43,458 bases of DNA. Origin: Leptospira kemamanensis. GTDB lineage: Bacteria; Spirochaetota; Leptospiria; Leptospirales; Leptospiraceae. Positions within the stretch are counted from its first letter, which is position 1. Every line of letters starts with the position of its first letter. A program made the position numbers and the translations under genes. Under the pieces are notes generated by a model. That model was not told the DNA's origin and made no database searches. It was given only the letters and a program-made list of their open reading frames with translations. Positions 25,298 through 35,583 of the stretch are shown here, one piece after another. The stretch lies in assembly GCF_004769665.1 (NCBI RefSeq), contig NZ_RQGG01000037.1, positions 1-43,458 on the forward strand, given 5' to 3'.

Positions 25298-27358
25298 CTA
25301 CAGGTTGAATTTTTGTAAAATTTCAGAAATCTTGGCACTAATCCCTGTCATACGAAGGGAGTTGCCAGACATGGTTTCCGATTGTTCTGATAAAACTTGA
25401 GAACCATTTGAGATATTGATTGTCATATTTGACAATTCTGATGTAGCTCTTTTTTGTTCCTCGGTTGATTGTTGGATGGATTCTACAAGAGACGTGATCT
25501 CTTCAATTTCCTCATAAATGATATCAGTTCTTGTTTTTTGATCTTGGATGAGAGGAACGATGTCATTTGCTTTTTCAAAGATCACTGATACTTCTTGGAT
25601 GATTTCTTGTAACAGTGCAATGAGTTTGGCAACTTGGGTACCACCGTTTTGAATGGATTCCAATGCTTCTTCCGATAACGTATTGATTTGTGAGACGGAA
25701 CTTGCTGCTTGTGCTGCTAGTTTTGAAATCTCTTCGGCAACAACTGCAAATCCTCTTCCCGATTCACCAGCTCTTGCTGCTTCAATGGCGGCGTTTAACG
25801 CAAGTAAACTTGTTTTTTCAGAAATATTGGAAATCACATCGGAGAATTCGGTGATGGAAACTGATTTTTCTTGGATTTCTTCGATGGCCTTTGAAGTGAG
25901 ACTTGCCATGGTTCTTCCTGCTTCCGCTTTTACATTGGCACCTTTGGCAATTTGACCAAAGTTTTCTACTTCGTTTGTAATGTTTTGCACCAAATTTTGA
26001 ATCGCAAGTAAGGAAGAGTGGATGGATTTGGAATTGGAAACCGCCTGTTCCACATTGGCATTGATGGTTTCAGAAGATGCATTTAATTCCTCAACCGTGG
26101 CACTTGCTTCTTCCGAAGAGGCAGCTTGGCTTTGTGCTAAATCGGAAAGTTCAATGATGGTGTTCTCCATAAATTGAGAACTTTCTCTTAGTTCATTTCC
26201 AGAAGATTGTGCCACGGCCAAAATGTGACGGATATTGGTGATCATGGCAATGATAGCTTCCACCAAATTTCCAATTTCATCTTTTTGTGTATCGTCGATT
26301 TCTTTGGAAAGGTTTCCACTCGCTGCTTCTTTGGTAAAAGAGATGAGGTTTTGTAGTCTACGATCAACTAACCTGCGAAAGATGAGGATATTCGCAAAAG
26401 AAGAAAATAAGATTCCCATGACTCCAAGTCCCAAAGCAATCCAAAAAATAGATTGGATTTCGTTTGTGATTTTTTCTTGGGGATAGGAGATACGAAGGGT
26501 CCAAGGAGCCGTATTTTCCACCAAGCGGATGGGAAGACTCACATGAAAGTATTGGGAATCCGTATAACTTTGTTTTTCATTGGAAGACATGGCAAGGTTC
26601 ACAAATTTGTCTTCGTTATCATCCCATTGGATTTGTTTTGAATCTGGGTTTAGGCCATTAAACAAAACATATCCATTACTTGCCACGAGTGTGATTTTAA
26701 CACTTCCATCTAAAATTTTTAAATTTTGTAAATACGAACGAATGGTGGTTAAGGAAAGGTCCGCTCCAGCAATCCCAATGAACTTTTGGTTTTGGATTAT
26801 CGGATACACAAGGGAAATCATTGTGACATCCACTCCATCCACCTTATAATCGAAAGGTGGGATGAGTTCTACTTTTTTGTTTTTTTTGGGTAATTGGTAA
26901 AAATCAGATTCAGGTAAATCATAACCTACCACGGGTTCAATGATGATTTTGCCATTGGATTTCACTGCATAGGGAATGAACCTTCCTGATGCATCATGGT
27001 ACTTTGTATTTCGGAAACTTCCATCTCTACCATCAAATGCGTTGGGTTCAAAGACAACATAAGTTCCTAAAATAGAATCATTGGACTTGGACATGATCGT
27101 GAGAGTTTTAAACACTTTTTCACGGTCGAGGAGATTTGGTTCTTGGAGAATTTGTTTGAGTAAATAAGCTTCGTTCAGTGGTGCGGATAAATATGTCCCT
27201 ACGTTGAGAGAAATTTTATCAGCCAAAATGGAAATTTTTTCTAAGGCATCTTCCTTTGCATTTTTATATATGACATAAGAGATAAGTGTTAAGATCACTC
27301 CTAAAGAAAATAATGTGATGAGTGATGATCGAAGAGCTAACTTTTGTTTGATGTTCAT
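25298..27358 (-). CDS. Methyl-accepting chemotaxis protein, dCache type
   Basis: The protein has 686 residues. The N-terminal membrane helix (about 10-32) is followed by a periplasmic double-Cache sensor (about 35-290; contains [13 protein letters not shown] and [12 protein letters not shown]). A second helix (about 300-325) and HAMP (about 325-380) follow, then the signalling hairpin with the highly conserved tip [19 protein letters not shown]. It binds an unknown small ligand and controls CheA kinase activity. It lies 53 bp after the VOC gene, and the broken paralogue starts 11 bp downstream, so the three may share an operon. Confidence 0.93.
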   Translation of the reverse strand: MNIKQKLALRSSLITLFSLGVILTLISYVIYKNAKEDALEKISILADKISLNVGTYLSAPLNEAYLLKQILQEPNLLDREKVFKTLTIMSKSNDSILGTYVVFEPNAFDGRDGSFRNTKYHDASGRFIPYAVKSNGKIIIEPVVGYDLPESDFYQLPKKNKKVELIPPFDYKVDGVDVTMISLVYPIIQNQKFIGIAGADLSLTTIRSYLQNLKILDGSVKITLVASNGYVLFNGLNPDSKQIQWDDNEDKFVNLAMSSNEKQSYTDSQYFHVSLPIRLVENTAPWTLRISYPQEKITNEIQSIFWIALGLGVMGILFSSFANILIFRRLVDRRLQNLISFTKEAASGNLSKEIDDTQKDEIGNLVEAIIAMITNIRHILAVAQSSGNELRESSQFMENTIIELSDLAQSQAASSEEASATVEELNASSETINANVEQAVSNSKSIHSSLLAIQNLVQNITNEVENFGQIAKGANVKAEAGRTMASLTSKAIEEIQEKSVSITEFSDVISNISEKTSLLALNAAIEAARAGESGRGFAVVAEEISKLAAQAASSVSQINTLSEEALESIQNGGTQVAKLIALLQEIIQEVSVIFEKANDIVPLIQDQKTRTDIIYEEIEEITSLVESIQQSTEEQKRATSELSNMTINISNGSQVLSEQSETMSGNSLRMTGISAKISEILQKFNL

Positions 27359-27411
27359 CCGTGAAAAAATCCCTTTTCGTGAGTGATACCATATCTATCT
27401 GTTTTGTTTTC

Positions 27412-27768
27412 TCAACTCATTTCTATGGAAAAGGGAAGTTTTTCGGGATACGAGCTAAGTCCAAGACCATTCCCATCAGGATCTTGGAAATAAATTGTAA
27501 AATCGGTATGATGGGTGATCGGAATGGTCTTTATCCAATCTTTCCATAGTGGAAGATTGCTCGAGTTTAGGGAGAATACGAGGTTTTTTGGTGCCAACCT
27601 TTCTCCTTCTTCCAACATCAAAAGAATCGAATCAAATTGGATCCACACAGAACGAAGAGCTCCCGATTCATAATAAAACTCTCGAATCAGTTGGGCACCA
27701 GGAAGAGTGCGGTAAAACGCAGCTAATTGGGTAGGATGAGGTGTTCCAATGGCAATATGGTGGATCAT
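27412..27768 (-). CDS. VOC (glyoxalase/bleomycin-resistance fold) protein
   Basis: The 118-residue single-domain protein begins MIHHIAIGTPHPTQLAAFYRTL and ends in a DPDGNGLGLSSYPE segment, as in the glyoxalase-like VOC superfamily (one beta-alpha-beta-beta-beta repeat pair). Metal residues could be His4 and the Glu/Asp near the end, but I cannot pin them. The substrate is unknown. The gene reads into the MCP gene. Its 5' end lies 66 bp from the start of the divergent small lipoprotein gene. Confidence 0.75.
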   Translation of the reverse strand: MIHHIAIGTPHPTQLAAFYRTLPGAQLIREFYYESGALRSVWIQFDSILLMLEEGERLAPKNLVFSLNSSNLPLWKDWIKTIPITHHTDFTIYFQDPDGNGLGLSSYPEKLPFSIEMS

Positions 27769-27833
27769 TTTTTTGTTTTCAAATCCCTTTATTAAATAGA
27801 AGCTATCATGAAATCTATCTATCGGAGTTTTTC

Positions 27834-28112
27834 ATGAAAAAATCTCTTATCCTTGCACTCGCTCTCGGGCTCGTTTTGGCGAATTGTAAATCCAAAGTTT
27901 ATACCCAAGAAGAGTGTGAATCTGCTCTCGCAAGTTCTTTCTCTCAAATTGAAGAAGAAGCAAAAAAGAACCCAGCAGCAGCTCCTGTTCTTGCAGGTTT
28001 ACAACAAGGCAAACAAAAAATGATCGACCAATGTATGGAAGGAAAATTTGATCCAAACTGTTTAAAAAATGCACCAGGAATCGCTGGCGTTATCGGCTGT
28101 GTAAAAAAATAA
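27834..28112 (+). CDS. Small lipoprotein, unknown
   Basis: From the ATG at 27834 (CGGAG 7 nt upstream) the protein has 92 residues; the frame is open further upstream but overlaps the VOC promoter. The signal peptide is MKKSLILALALGLVLANC, with lipobox LANC (Cys18). The mature part is Gln/Lys/Ala-rich with four more cysteines (EEC, QC, NC, GC), suggesting two disulfides. I know of no family. A strong hairpin terminator follows 14 bp later. Confidence 0.75.
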   Translation: MKKSLILALALGLVLANCKSKVYTQEECESALASSFSQIEEEAKKNPAAAPVLAGLQQGKQKMIDQCMEGKFDPNCLKNAPGIAGVIGCVKK

Positions 28113-28126
28113 ATCTTTTTTTAGTT

Positions 28127-28146
28127 CCGGGAATTTCGATTCCCGG
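28127..28146. terminator. Bidirectional hairpin terminator with TTCG loop
   Basis: An 8-bp perfect stem (CCGGGAAT / ATTCCCGG) closes a stable TTCG tetraloop. Ts flank both sides (TTTTTTTAGTT upstream on the minus strand as As, and TTCCTTATTTT downstream on the plus strand). It sits between the convergent lipoprotein gene and the small secreted protein gene, so it can end both transcripts. Confidence 0.8.
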
Positions 28147-28150
28147 TTCC

Positions 28151-28426
28151 TTATTTTCCCTCTAAATTTTCAAATCCAGTTTTGTCCGTATAACAACCGT
28201 GAGACCGATATGGTCCATCTTCAAAAAATCGAATCTCCTGCGCATACCGTTTCCCTTCCCAAATACACCGCTTGCATACAAAAGGTAAAATGGCCCAGTC
28301 TTCACATTCCTCTGGCCTGAAGGCGGGGAACACTCGTAAAAATGGTTTCGAAATTTCATCCTTTGGTTCGGGAAAAATGGACAAACTGCCCAAAAGAAAA
28401 ATAGAAAAAACCAAATAACGAAACAT
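28151..28426 (-). CDS. Small secreted cysteine-containing protein, unknown
   Basis: The 91-residue protein has a signal peptide (MFRYLVFSIFLLGSLSIFP, cleavage near residue 20). It then has acidic residues and four cysteines: EEC, CKRC in FVCKRCIWEGKRYAQEI, and HGCYTD near the end. The CKRC pair could bind metal or form a disulfide. No family is recognised. It is convergent with the small lipoprotein and shares the bidirectional hairpin. The 44 bp to the next (plus-strand) gene must hold both start regions. Confidence 0.55.
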   Translation of the reverse strand: MFRYLVFSIFLLGSLSIFPEPKDEISKPFLRVFPAFRPEECEDWAILPFVCKRCIWEGKRYAQEIRFFEDGPYRSHGCYTDKTGFENLEGK

Positions 28427-28470
28427 TCAATTAAACTATCGGGATTTTTGCGGATTTCCAGGATGGATTT

Positions 28471-29391
28471 GTGAAAGAAAATACGCAAGTAGAATGGAAA
28501 GGGGTGGCCTTTGTTCTCATTGGAGCGTTATTATTTAGCGCCAAAGCCGTAGTTGTCAAGTTAACTTATCGTTATGAAATCTCACCGATCGGTTCCTTGT
28601 TTTTTAGAATGTTATTTGCCTTCCCATTTTTAGTTTGGATGGCCTGGTCAGCAGAAAAAAATTCTGAAAAAACAATCTTAACCAAAAAAGACTATTGGAA
28701 TGTTCTTCTCATGGGGGTGGTAGGGTATTACCTCGCCAGTTTGTTTGACTTTTTAGGACTTAAATACATCAGTGCTGGCCTCGAACGAATCATCTTATTC
28801 ATTTATCCTACTTTAGTTGTGTTATTATCCTTTTTCTTTTTGAAAAAGAAAATCCATGTGCGTGAAGTCTTTTCTCTGATCCTGACCTATACTGGTGTTT
28901 TTTTAGCTTATGGACAAGATGTGCAATTAGGATCTCCAAAGGATGTAAGCCTTGGCGCATTTTTTATTTTACTCTCAGCATTGACGTATGCGATTTACCT
29001 TATGGGGAGTGGGTCCATCATACCTAAGTTAGGTGCCAAAAGATTTACGGCTTGGGCACTCATCATATCTTCAATAGTTGTATTTCTACATTTTTTGATA
29101 TTTGGAACCTATCAGGAACTCATCCAACCGATGTCGTTTTATCTATTGGCATTTGTGATGGGAACAGTGAATACCGTTGTGCCCGCGGTGTTTGTTTCAG
29201 AAGGGATCAAACGAGTAGGCAGTAAAACCGCTGCAATCGTTGGCTCTGTTGGACCCATGTCGACTTTATTTTTGGCATATTGGTTATTAGAGGAACCAAT
29301 TACAATCCTACATAGTATTGGAACTTTGTTTGTTTTGACTGGTGTTTTTTGGATTAGTACGAGAAAAAAACCGAAAGAAGTTTCTGTTTAA
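28471..29391 (+). CDS. DMT-superfamily (EamA) transporter
   Basis: This 306-residue, highly hydrophobic protein has ten membrane helices in two EamA repeats (about 10-140 and 155-295). Motifs include GALLFSAKAVVVKL and FRMLFAFP early in repeat one, FFFLKKKIHVREV at the end of repeat one, and LEEPITILHSIG near the end. It is a drug/metabolite exporter with unknown substrate. The start is GTG. It stands alone, 20 bp before the next gene's frame but 53 bp before its real start. Confidence 0.9.
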   Translation: MKENTQVEWKGVAFVLIGALLFSAKAVVVKLTYRYEISPIGSLFFRMLFAFPFLVWMAWSAEKNSEKTILTKKDYWNVLLMGVVGYYLASLFDFLGLKYISAGLERIILFIYPTLVVLLSFFFLKKKIHVREVFSLILTYTGVFLAYGQDVQLGSPKDVSLGAFFILLSALTYAIYLMGSGSIIPKLGAKRFTAWALIISSIVVFLHFLIFGTYQELIQPMSFYLLAFVMGTVNTVVPAVFVSEGIKRVGSKTAAIVGSVGPMSTLFLAYWLLEEPITILHSIGTLFVLTGVFWISTRKKPKEVSV

Positions 29392-29444
29392 GAGAGAAAA
29401 TCGCTTTCCAATTGTTGATTCTAAGTAGAGAATCAAAGGACTTT

Positions 29445-30572
29445 ATGAAACTAAAAATTGTTTTCCTTTCCATTATTTTGTCGGTGTCAATTGCACAAAA
29501 CGAATTGTCTGCCCAATTTACATGTGAAGGATCTGCTTGTAGTTTTTTACCATCATCCCTTACAGAAACAGGGAATGCTTCCTTAAAAAAATTTGAAACT
29601 GGTTACTTAAACGAAGTTTTAAAAACCAATTTGGAAGCTGGATTTTTAGCAAATGTGGGAACTGGGAATATTGGAACAGGAACGGTTCGCCGCATCCAAG
29701 TGGGTGTGAGTGCATCCGCCGCTGGATATAAAAAAGACGATATTCAAATCCAAGATGATCTCATCAAATACCCAAAACTTCCCAATGTGGGTGCGGCAGC
29801 AATCCCTTCCATCCATTTAGACATCAATCCAAGTTGGTTACTGGGAACAGATGATGGAAGTTTCCTTCGTCGATTTGGAATATTTTTACATGGAATGAAT
29901 GTGGCTGTTACACAAAACCAATTGCAGTCAGCATCGAATAACAGGAATTATGAGGGAAGACTCACCGTACGCTCGTATGGTGGAATGTTACGATACCAAC
30001 TCGTAGAAAAAGAAGGGTTCCTCATGAACTTAATCACATGGAACGGACTCAATATTGGTGTGGGTCATCATGTGATGGAACAAAATTTAAGTTTGAGTTA
30101 TCTGGAAGGAAAAGCGGCTCAAATTGAATTCCAAGGTGTCAAAGGGAAATGGGGTGGAGATACGAATTTTCTCTTCAATACCAAGGTGCAAACGACCAAT
30201 GTCGATTTACGAACAGGAGTGGGACTGTTTTGGGTAGCAAACCTCATCCTCGGGGGTGGGTACAGTTGGAATTCCGGAAGTAACTCCGCCACACTTTCCA
30301 GACGTGGGCCATTTATTGTTTCTGCCAATGACTCTCTGCCTTTGGAGATCCCAAGGGAATACCAAGCGGCTCTCGACAAAGAATTACTAGCGCAGAATCC
30401 GAATGCAACACTTGGATTTCGTGCCAGTGGGGAATCCCATTCTAAACGTGGCATTGGCTATGGAATCGTTGGTTTGGAACTCGATCTATTTATGGTCAAG
30501 GTGATTGCGGAAGGGTTGTATGGCGGGAAGGATTTGTATTCAGCAAACCTAGGACTCAAACTCTCTTTTTAG
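29445..30572 (+). CDS. Lsa36-like surface/outer-membrane protein
   Basis: From the ATG at 29445 (AAAGGA 5 nt upstream) it has 375 residues; an in-frame upstream ATG at 29412 is less likely. The signal peptide ends near LSAQFTC, and the mature start CEGSACSFLPSS holds two cysteines. Beta strands then alternate over the whole length, and the protein ends in SANLGLKLSF, as in outer-membrane barrels. In Leptospira the name Lsa36 surface (lipo)protein is used for proteins with this start; I assign it from memory, not from a search. A lipobox is not clear. The function is unknown, perhaps adhesin or channel. Confidence 0.6.
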   Translation: MKLKIVFLSIILSVSIAQNELSAQFTCEGSACSFLPSSLTETGNASLKKFETGYLNEVLKTNLEAGFLANVGTGNIGTGTVRRIQVGVSASAAGYKKDDIQIQDDLIKYPKLPNVGAAAIPSIHLDINPSWLLGTDDGSFLRRFGIFLHGMNVAVTQNQLQSASNNRNYEGRLTVRSYGGMLRYQLVEKEGFLMNLITWNGLNIGVGHHVMEQNLSLSYLEGKAAQIEFQGVKGKWGGDTNFLFNTKVQTTNVDLRTGVGLFWVANLILGGGYSWNSGSNSATLSRRGPFIVSANDSLPLEIPREYQAALDKELLAQNPNATLGFRASGESHSKRGIGYGIVGLELDLFMVKVIAEGLYGGKDLYSANLGLKLSF

Positions 30573-30618
30573 AAAACATCGGGGAAATCCATAAAACCTT
30601 GCCGTACCGCAAGCCAGA

Positions 30619-30647
30619 TTGATACTCAGTCAAGGTCTAAGTATCAA
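30619..30647 (+). promoter_or_regulatory. Inverted repeat framing the ribosome-binding site of the 846-aa MCP
   Basis: A perfect 8-bp pair, TTGATACT (30619-26) and AGTATCAA (30640-47), ends in the A of the ATG start at 30647. The 13-nt loop contains the candidate Shine-Dalgarno AAGG (30632-35), 11 nt from the start. Folded, the start codon's first base would be paired. It may be an RNA hairpin that controls translation or a protein operator; neither is shown. Confidence 0.4.
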
Positions 30648-33187
30648 TGAATTTGTACAAACGTTATTCACGCGCCTTCTTTATGGCTTCCCAAGTGTTT
30701 TCCTTTGGAGTGGTTGTACCCATCGGGGTCTCACTTATTTTATTTTATGTAGATCTCAGTCCTACCCAAATCAAAACCTTTTTGGGTGGTGCCATCCTTG
30801 CGGCACTCATTAGTTTACTACTTCCAAGTTTTGTATTTCCCAAACGACTGAAAGTCGTAAAAGAGGGACTGCTCGAACTCGAATCCCAATCCGAAAAAAA
30901 TGCAGAAACTTATACTCGAGTTTGGGACACCATTGCCAAAATGCCAGTGAATGGCGCCATCGTTGGTGCTTCCCAGTGGACACTTGCGATTCCCATTGTG
31001 CTTCTTCCCGTCCTCTATTTACCAGAAACAAGTAAATCAGATGGATTTTATATCTTAATGAGTTTGATCCTTACGGCTCTTCTCAATGTAATTATCTCCT
31101 TTGTATTTTTAGAAAAAGCCTCTCATATTGTCCTGGATGATGAAATCTTCCAATCGGATATCCAAGACCGCATCAAACCATACTATCGCAATTTAAAGAA
31201 TACTGTACCTGTGATGTTTTCTTTTATGGTGATGGTACTTTCTATTTTCCTTTTGATTTATTCCTTCAATGTAAATGCAAAAGCACTAGAAAAAGCTTTT
31301 TCTAACCAATTATACAACTTTAACCAAAGTAACGAAGCCGGGATCAATGTTTATTTTGAAGCTGTGGAAAACACTTTAAATGATGTTGCTTCTTTGCCTT
31401 CCGTTAAACAAGCATTAGAAACTAGAAATTTCAAGTTAGCAGTGCCTGCTTTAGAAAAAGTATTTAATGATTCACAATTATTATTAGAGAATAGTTTTAT
31501 CGCATCCTTTGATGAAGGAACTCCCATTGCTGCTTCAGGTCTTCCGGGGGGAGCAAGTGTTGGATATAAATTAGAGGCAAATCCAGAAGTTTTGGAAAAC
31601 ATTAAAGCATCCAAAGAGGGAAAACCTCACGTTGGTATTGCTGTTAAGTCACCTTTCACTGGTCAGATTGTGATCATGATCACGACACCTGTGAAAAATG
31701 CAAATGGAAAGGTAGTGGGACTCGTAGGGATGCCATTTTTGGTTGGGAAGGCGATGGAGTCTTTTCTAAAGAATGTAAAAATTGGTTCCACCGGGTATTC
31801 GTTTTTACTCGATCGAGAATCCACAATGGTATACCATCCGAATCCTAAATATTTAATGAATAGTTTTAAAGGTTCTGAATTTGAAAGACTTGCGATGAAT
31901 GCAGGCGAAACAGATTCATTTCGGAATCCTTGGGAAGGTTCTACTTTTTTACTCAGAAGAAAAATTAGTTCTAAATACGGCATTCAATTTTTTTCTACCA
32001 TTGATTTAAAGGAAATTGAAGTAGAAAGTTTGTCTTCACTGCGTGGTCTCACAGTGATTAGTTTGATTGGTTCGGTTGTGATTGCTTTTGCGATTTATAT
32101 GTTGTTCTCAGAAAGATTCCAACCAATGAAAACAATCGGCAAAGTTTTACAAAATGTCGAAGTGGGAGATTTGCGAACTAAGGTTAGATTGGAATCTTCT
32201 GATGAATTTGCCCGTTTATCTCGTGGTTTAAATGCTACACTCAAACAGATTATAGAGGTAGTCGGATCAAACCAAGCTTTTTCTGAAGATTTAGCTTCTT
32301 CCGCTGAACAAATGTCAGCTTCTCTTAATATGTTGTCTTCCAATGCACAAACACAAGCCGCATCGGCTGAAGAAATTTCCGCTTCCATTGAAGAGATTTC
32401 TGCCGCTGTGCAAAATGTGGATGCCCAAGCAGAAGACCAGTTCCGCAAAGTTGATTTTTTGAAAGGAAAAATGTCTGAACTTTCGAAACTCATAGAAGCG
32501 ACTGGAAAACAAGTAGGGAAGGCTTCCCAAGATGTGAACCAAATTTCCGAAGAAGCAAAACTTGGTCAGGCTTCACTCGATTCGATGCGAAATTCCATTT
32601 CTAAAATTAGTAATAGTTCGGAAGAAATTGGAAGTGTGATCGAAATCATCAATAATATCTCAGAACAGATCAACTTACTTGCGTTAAATGCTGCAATCGA
32701 AGCAGCACGGGCAGGTGTTTATGGTCGTGGGTTTGCGGTTGTTGCTGATGAAATTGGAAAACTAGCTGAAAAAACAGCCATCTCTATCAACGACATTGGA
32801 GAACTTATCCAAGCCAACGAAAAGGAAATTGAAAGTGGTAGAGAAACCATCGAAACCACCATTTCCCTCATCCAACGAATCATCAAAGGAGTGAGTTCTT
32901 TTGATGAGATGACAGACACCATTGAAAAGAGCACGAAGGAACAACTCATCATCAACGAGAAGGTGGGAGAAGAAGTGGATAAAGTGAATCAAATCAGCCA
33001 AGCCATCAGGCTCTCCATGGAAGAACAAAAGAATGCGATTGGTGAAGTGGCTCAGGCGATTTTTAGCATCAACGACCTAACTCAAGGGACGGCTGCAGGA
33101 CTCGAAGAGATGACCGCCACTGCCAATGGGATTGCGAACTTAGCGGAAACCCTAAAAAGGAAGATCAATTTCTTCAAAATCTCCTAG
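30647..33187 (+). CDS. Methyl-accepting chemotaxis protein with multi-pass N-terminus
   Basis: The 846-residue protein is much longer than usual for an MCP because of four or five membrane helices at about residues 12-34, 44-64, 108-128, 137-156 and 190-213. A dCache-type periplasmic sensor follows (about 215-455; [21 protein letters not shown]), then a membrane helix (about 462-482), HAMP (about 485-540) and an MCP signalling domain. The signalling-domain tip is [35 protein letters not shown]. The extra N-terminal membrane unit resembles those in some Leptospira sensor proteins and may sense a membrane signal. A weak AGCGAA-AA-TTCGCT hairpin follows. Confidence 0.92.
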   Translation: MNLYKRYSRAFFMASQVFSFGVVVPIGVSLILFYVDLSPTQIKTFLGGAILAALISLLLPSFVFPKRLKVVKEGLLELESQSEKNAETYTRVWDTIAKMPVNGAIVGASQWTLAIPIVLLPVLYLPETSKSDGFYILMSLILTALLNVIISFVFLEKASHIVLDDEIFQSDIQDRIKPYYRNLKNTVPVMFSFMVMVLSIFLLIYSFNVNAKALEKAFSNQLYNFNQSNEAGINVYFEAVENTLNDVASLPSVKQALETRNFKLAVPALEKVFNDSQLLLENSFIASFDEGTPIAASGLPGGASVGYKLEANPEVLENIKASKEGKPHVGIAVKSPFTGQIVIMITTPVKNANGKVVGLVGMPFLVGKAMESFLKNVKIGSTGYSFLLDRESTMVYHPNPKYLMNSFKGSEFERLAMNAGETDSFRNPWEGSTFLLRRKISSKYGIQFFSTIDLKEIEVESLSSLRGLTVISLIGSVVIAFAIYMLFSERFQPMKTIGKVLQNVEVGDLRTKVRLESSDEFARLSRGLNATLKQIIEVVGSNQAFSEDLASSAEQMSASLNMLSSNAQTQAASAEEISASIEEISAAVQNVDAQAEDQFRKVDFLKGKMSELSKLIEATGKQVGKASQDVNQISEEAKLGQASLDSMRNSISKISNSSEEIGSVIEIINNISEQINLLALNAAIEAARAGVYGRGFAVVADEIGKLAEKTAISINDIGELIQANEKEIESGRETIETTISLIQRIIKGVSSFDEMTDTIEKSTKEQLIINEKVGEEVDKVNQISQAIRLSMEEQKNAIGEVAQAIFSINDLTQGTAAGLEEMTATANGIANLAETLKRKINFFKIS

Positions 33188-33241
33188 ATCAAGCCAAGGA
33201 AGGACTGGAATTTCTCCTTTCTAGCGAAAATTCGCTTGCCT

Positions 33242-33277
33242 ATATCTAGATATCAAGATTTCTTGATATCTAGATAT
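33242..33277. promoter_or_regulatory. Double-palindrome operator upstream of ArsR-methyltransferase gene
   Basis: A perfect inverted repeat has 17-base arms (ATATCTAGATATCAAGA at 33242-33258 and its complement at 33261-33277) around a central TT. Each arm itself holds the 12-bp palindrome ATATCTAGATAT, so there are two copies 24 bp apart. The second ends 7 bp before the ATG at 33285. The position covers the likely promoter and ribosome-binding region. Autorepression by the ArsR protein is the natural reading. SahR of Proteobacteria, an ArsR regulator of the SAM cycle, also uses repeated palindromic operators. Confidence 0.8.
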
Positions 33278-33284
33278 CTAGGTC

Positions 33285-34247
33285 ATGGTAACGGAAACAC
33301 TCCTCACAAACCGCAAATCTTCGTTTTTACTCGCCGCGACCAAAGCGATCTCGGATGAAACCAGGATTCGTATCCTCCACATTCTAAGTTTCGGGGCTTT
33401 TTCTGTGAATGAAATCGTAGAAATCTTAGGTATGGGACAGTCTCGTATCTCTCGCCATTTAAAAATCTTAATTGAAGCAGGTCTCATCGGTTCCAGGCGA
33501 GAAGGAAGTTTGGTATATAGTTTTTTACCAGATGAAGAGAGTAACACTTTAAAATTTCCAATAGAGCTCACCAAATTGTTGTTATCTTATAAAGAAGATC
33601 TCCCTTCTAGAGAAAAAGACCAAAAAATGGTTCACCAAATCTTAGAAGCTCGTGAAAAAAAATCGAAGTCCTTCTTTGATGGAGTGGCTGAGAGTTGGGA
33701 AAAATTACAAGAAGAGACCTTACATCCCAAACTCTATCGTTCTTGGATTTTACAAGAACTTCCCCTTTGCGAAAATATTTTAGACTTGGGTTGTGGACCA
33801 GGAGGTCTCATCCCATTTTTACTCAATAAAGCAAAACATGTAACGGGTGTAGATAACTCGTCTCGTATGATCGAAAATGCATCGATTCATTTTGCAAAGA
33901 ATCCAAGTGTGAGTCTCATCCAAACACCAATGGAACATTTGCCACTTTCATCTAATTCCTGTGATGCGGTCGTTGCATCTATGGTCATGCATCATATTTC
34001 ACATCCACCTACAGTACTCGAAGAAATTGCACGTGTATTAAAACCAGGTGGAGTTTTGTGTATTGTGGATTTAGAAAAACACAATGCGGAATACATGAGA
34101 GATAATTTTGCGGATTTATGGCTTGGGTTTGAAACGGAATTGTTTGAATCCTGGTTATCAAATGCAGGATTCAAAGTCGAATCCATTGGAGAAATCCAAA
34201 CAGAATCTAGTTTTAAAATTTTAACAATCAAAGCAACAAAGGAATAA
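33285..34247 (+). CDS. ArsR-family regulator fused to a class I SAM methyltransferase
   Basis: The 320-residue protein has an N-terminal ArsR winged helix (about 12-95; VNEIVEILGMGQSRISRHLKILIEAGLI is shortened here: helix around QSRISRHL). A linker and a class I methyltransferase fold follow (about 125-310), with SAM motif ILDLGCGPGG (about 165), acidic VTGVDNSS, and LKPGGVL (about 250). No metal-binding cysteines are present, so it is not a metal sensor. The methyltransferase fold may bind SAM or SAH as the signal, or be active. The operator lies just upstream, and ahcY follows after 9 bp, so it likely controls the SAM cycle. Confidence 0.9.
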   Translation: MVTETLLTNRKSSFLLAATKAISDETRIRILHILSFGAFSVNEIVEILGMGQSRISRHLKILIEAGLIGSRREGSLVYSFLPDEESNTLKFPIELTKLLLSYKEDLPSREKDQKMVHQILEAREKKSKSFFDGVAESWEKLQEETLHPKLYRSWILQELPLCENILDLGCGPGGLIPFLLNKAKHVTGVDNSSRMIENASIHFAKNPSVSLIQTPMEHLPLSSNSCDAVVASMVMHHISHPPTVLEEIARVLKPGGVLCIVDLEKHNAEYMRDNFADLWLGFETELFESWLSNAGFKVESIGEIQTESSFKILTIKATKE

Positions 34248-34256
34248 GGAAACAAA

Positions 34257-35576
34257 ATGTCCACAGCAACTGAAACAAAATCGGAACGATTGCCATACAA
34301 AGTGAAGGATATCTCTCTTGCAGAATGGGGAAGAGAAGAAATCATTTTGGCAGAAAAAGAAATGCCAGGTCTAATGGCTCTTCGTAAAGAATTCGGAACT
34401 TCTAAGCCACTCAAAGGTGCAAGAATTTGCGGATCTCTTCACATGACTATTCAAACAGCGGTTTTAATTGAAACCTTGGCTGCATTAGGTGCTGACATCC
34501 GTTGGTCCTCTTGTAACATTTTTTCAACACAAGACCATGCAGCAGCCGCAATTGCAAAAGCAGGAATTCCTGTATTTGCTTGGAAAGGCGAAACAGAAGA
34601 AGAATACTGGTGGTGTATTGAACAAACACTATTTTTTGATGGTGGCAAAGGTCCAAACATGATCCTAGATGATGGACATGATCTCACACACTTCATCCAT
34701 GAAAAATATCCACAACTTCTTGCAGACATCAAAGGTGTTTCTGAAGAAACAACTACAGGTGTGATTGCACTTCATAAAAAATTAAAAGCAGGAACTTTGA
34801 AAATCCCTGCAATCAATGTAAACGACTCTGTTACAAAATCAAAGTTTGATAACCTTTATGGTTGCCGTGAGTCACTTGCTGATGGAATCAAACGTGCCAC
34901 TGATGTGATGCTTGCTGGAAAAGTAGCTCTCGTTTGTGGATACGGAGACGTAGGAAAAGGATCTGCAGCATCCCTTCGTAACTTTGGAGCACGTGTGATC
35001 GTAACTGAAATCGATCCAATTTGTGCACTCCAAGCTGTGATGGAAGGATACCAAGTGCTTCGTGTGGAAGACGTAATTGAAAATGCAGACATCGTTGTGA
35101 CAGCAACTGGAAATGATGATATCATAACTCTTGAACACATGAAAGCGATGAAAGACGGTGCGATCCTTTGTAACATTGGTCACTTTGATACTGAGATTCA
35201 AATGTCACGTTTGAATTCTGAGAAAGGTGTGACTAAAAAAGAAATCAAACCTCAAGTAGACAAATACACTTTCCCAGATGGTAAATCCATCATCGTTCTT
35301 GCTGAAGGTCGTCTTGTGAACTTAGGTTGCGCAACAGGTCACCCATCCTTTGTAATGTCTAGTTCCTTCACAAACCAAGTTTTGGCACAAATTGAACTCT
35401 ATACTACGAAATATGAGTTGGGTGTGTATCGCCTTCCAAAACACTTGGATGAAAAGGTAGCTGCACTTCATTTGGAGCAGTTGGGTGTTCGTTTAACAAA
35501 ACTCACTCAAAAACAAGCTGATTACATCAGTGTTCCTTTGGAAGGTCCTTACAAACCGGACCACTACCGCTACTAA
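34257..35576 (+). CDS. ahcY: Adenosylhomocysteinase
   Basis: The 439-residue enzyme splits S-adenosylhomocysteine into adenosine and homocysteine, using a bound NAD. Visible landmarks are [17 protein letters not shown] (start of the substrate domain), [29 protein letters not shown], the NAD-binding loop [35 protein letters not shown] and the C-terminal KPDHYRY. Length and motifs are complete. It lies 9 bp after the ArsR-methyltransferase gene, in the same transcript, and upstream of fdxA and metH. It removes the product inhibitor of methyltransferases. Confidence 0.98.
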   Translation: MSTATETKSERLPYKVKDISLAEWGREEIILAEKEMPGLMALRKEFGTSKPLKGARICGSLHMTIQTAVLIETLAALGADIRWSSCNIFSTQDHAAAAIAKAGIPVFAWKGETEEEYWWCIEQTLFFDGGKGPNMILDDGHDLTHFIHEKYPQLLADIKGVSEETTTGVIALHKKLKAGTLKIPAINVNDSVTKSKFDNLYGCRESLADGIKRATDVMLAGKVALVCGYGDVGKGSAASLRNFGARVIVTEIDPICALQAVMEGYQVLRVEDVIENADIVVTATGNDDIITLEHMKAMKDGAILCNIGHFDTEIQMSRLNSEKGVTKKEIKPQVDKYTFPDGKSIIVLAEGRLVNLGCATGHPSFVMSSSFTNQVLAQIELYTTKYELGVYRLPKHLDEKVAALHLEQLGVRLTKLTQKQADYISVPLEGPYKPDHYRY

Positions 35577-35583
35577 AAATATT

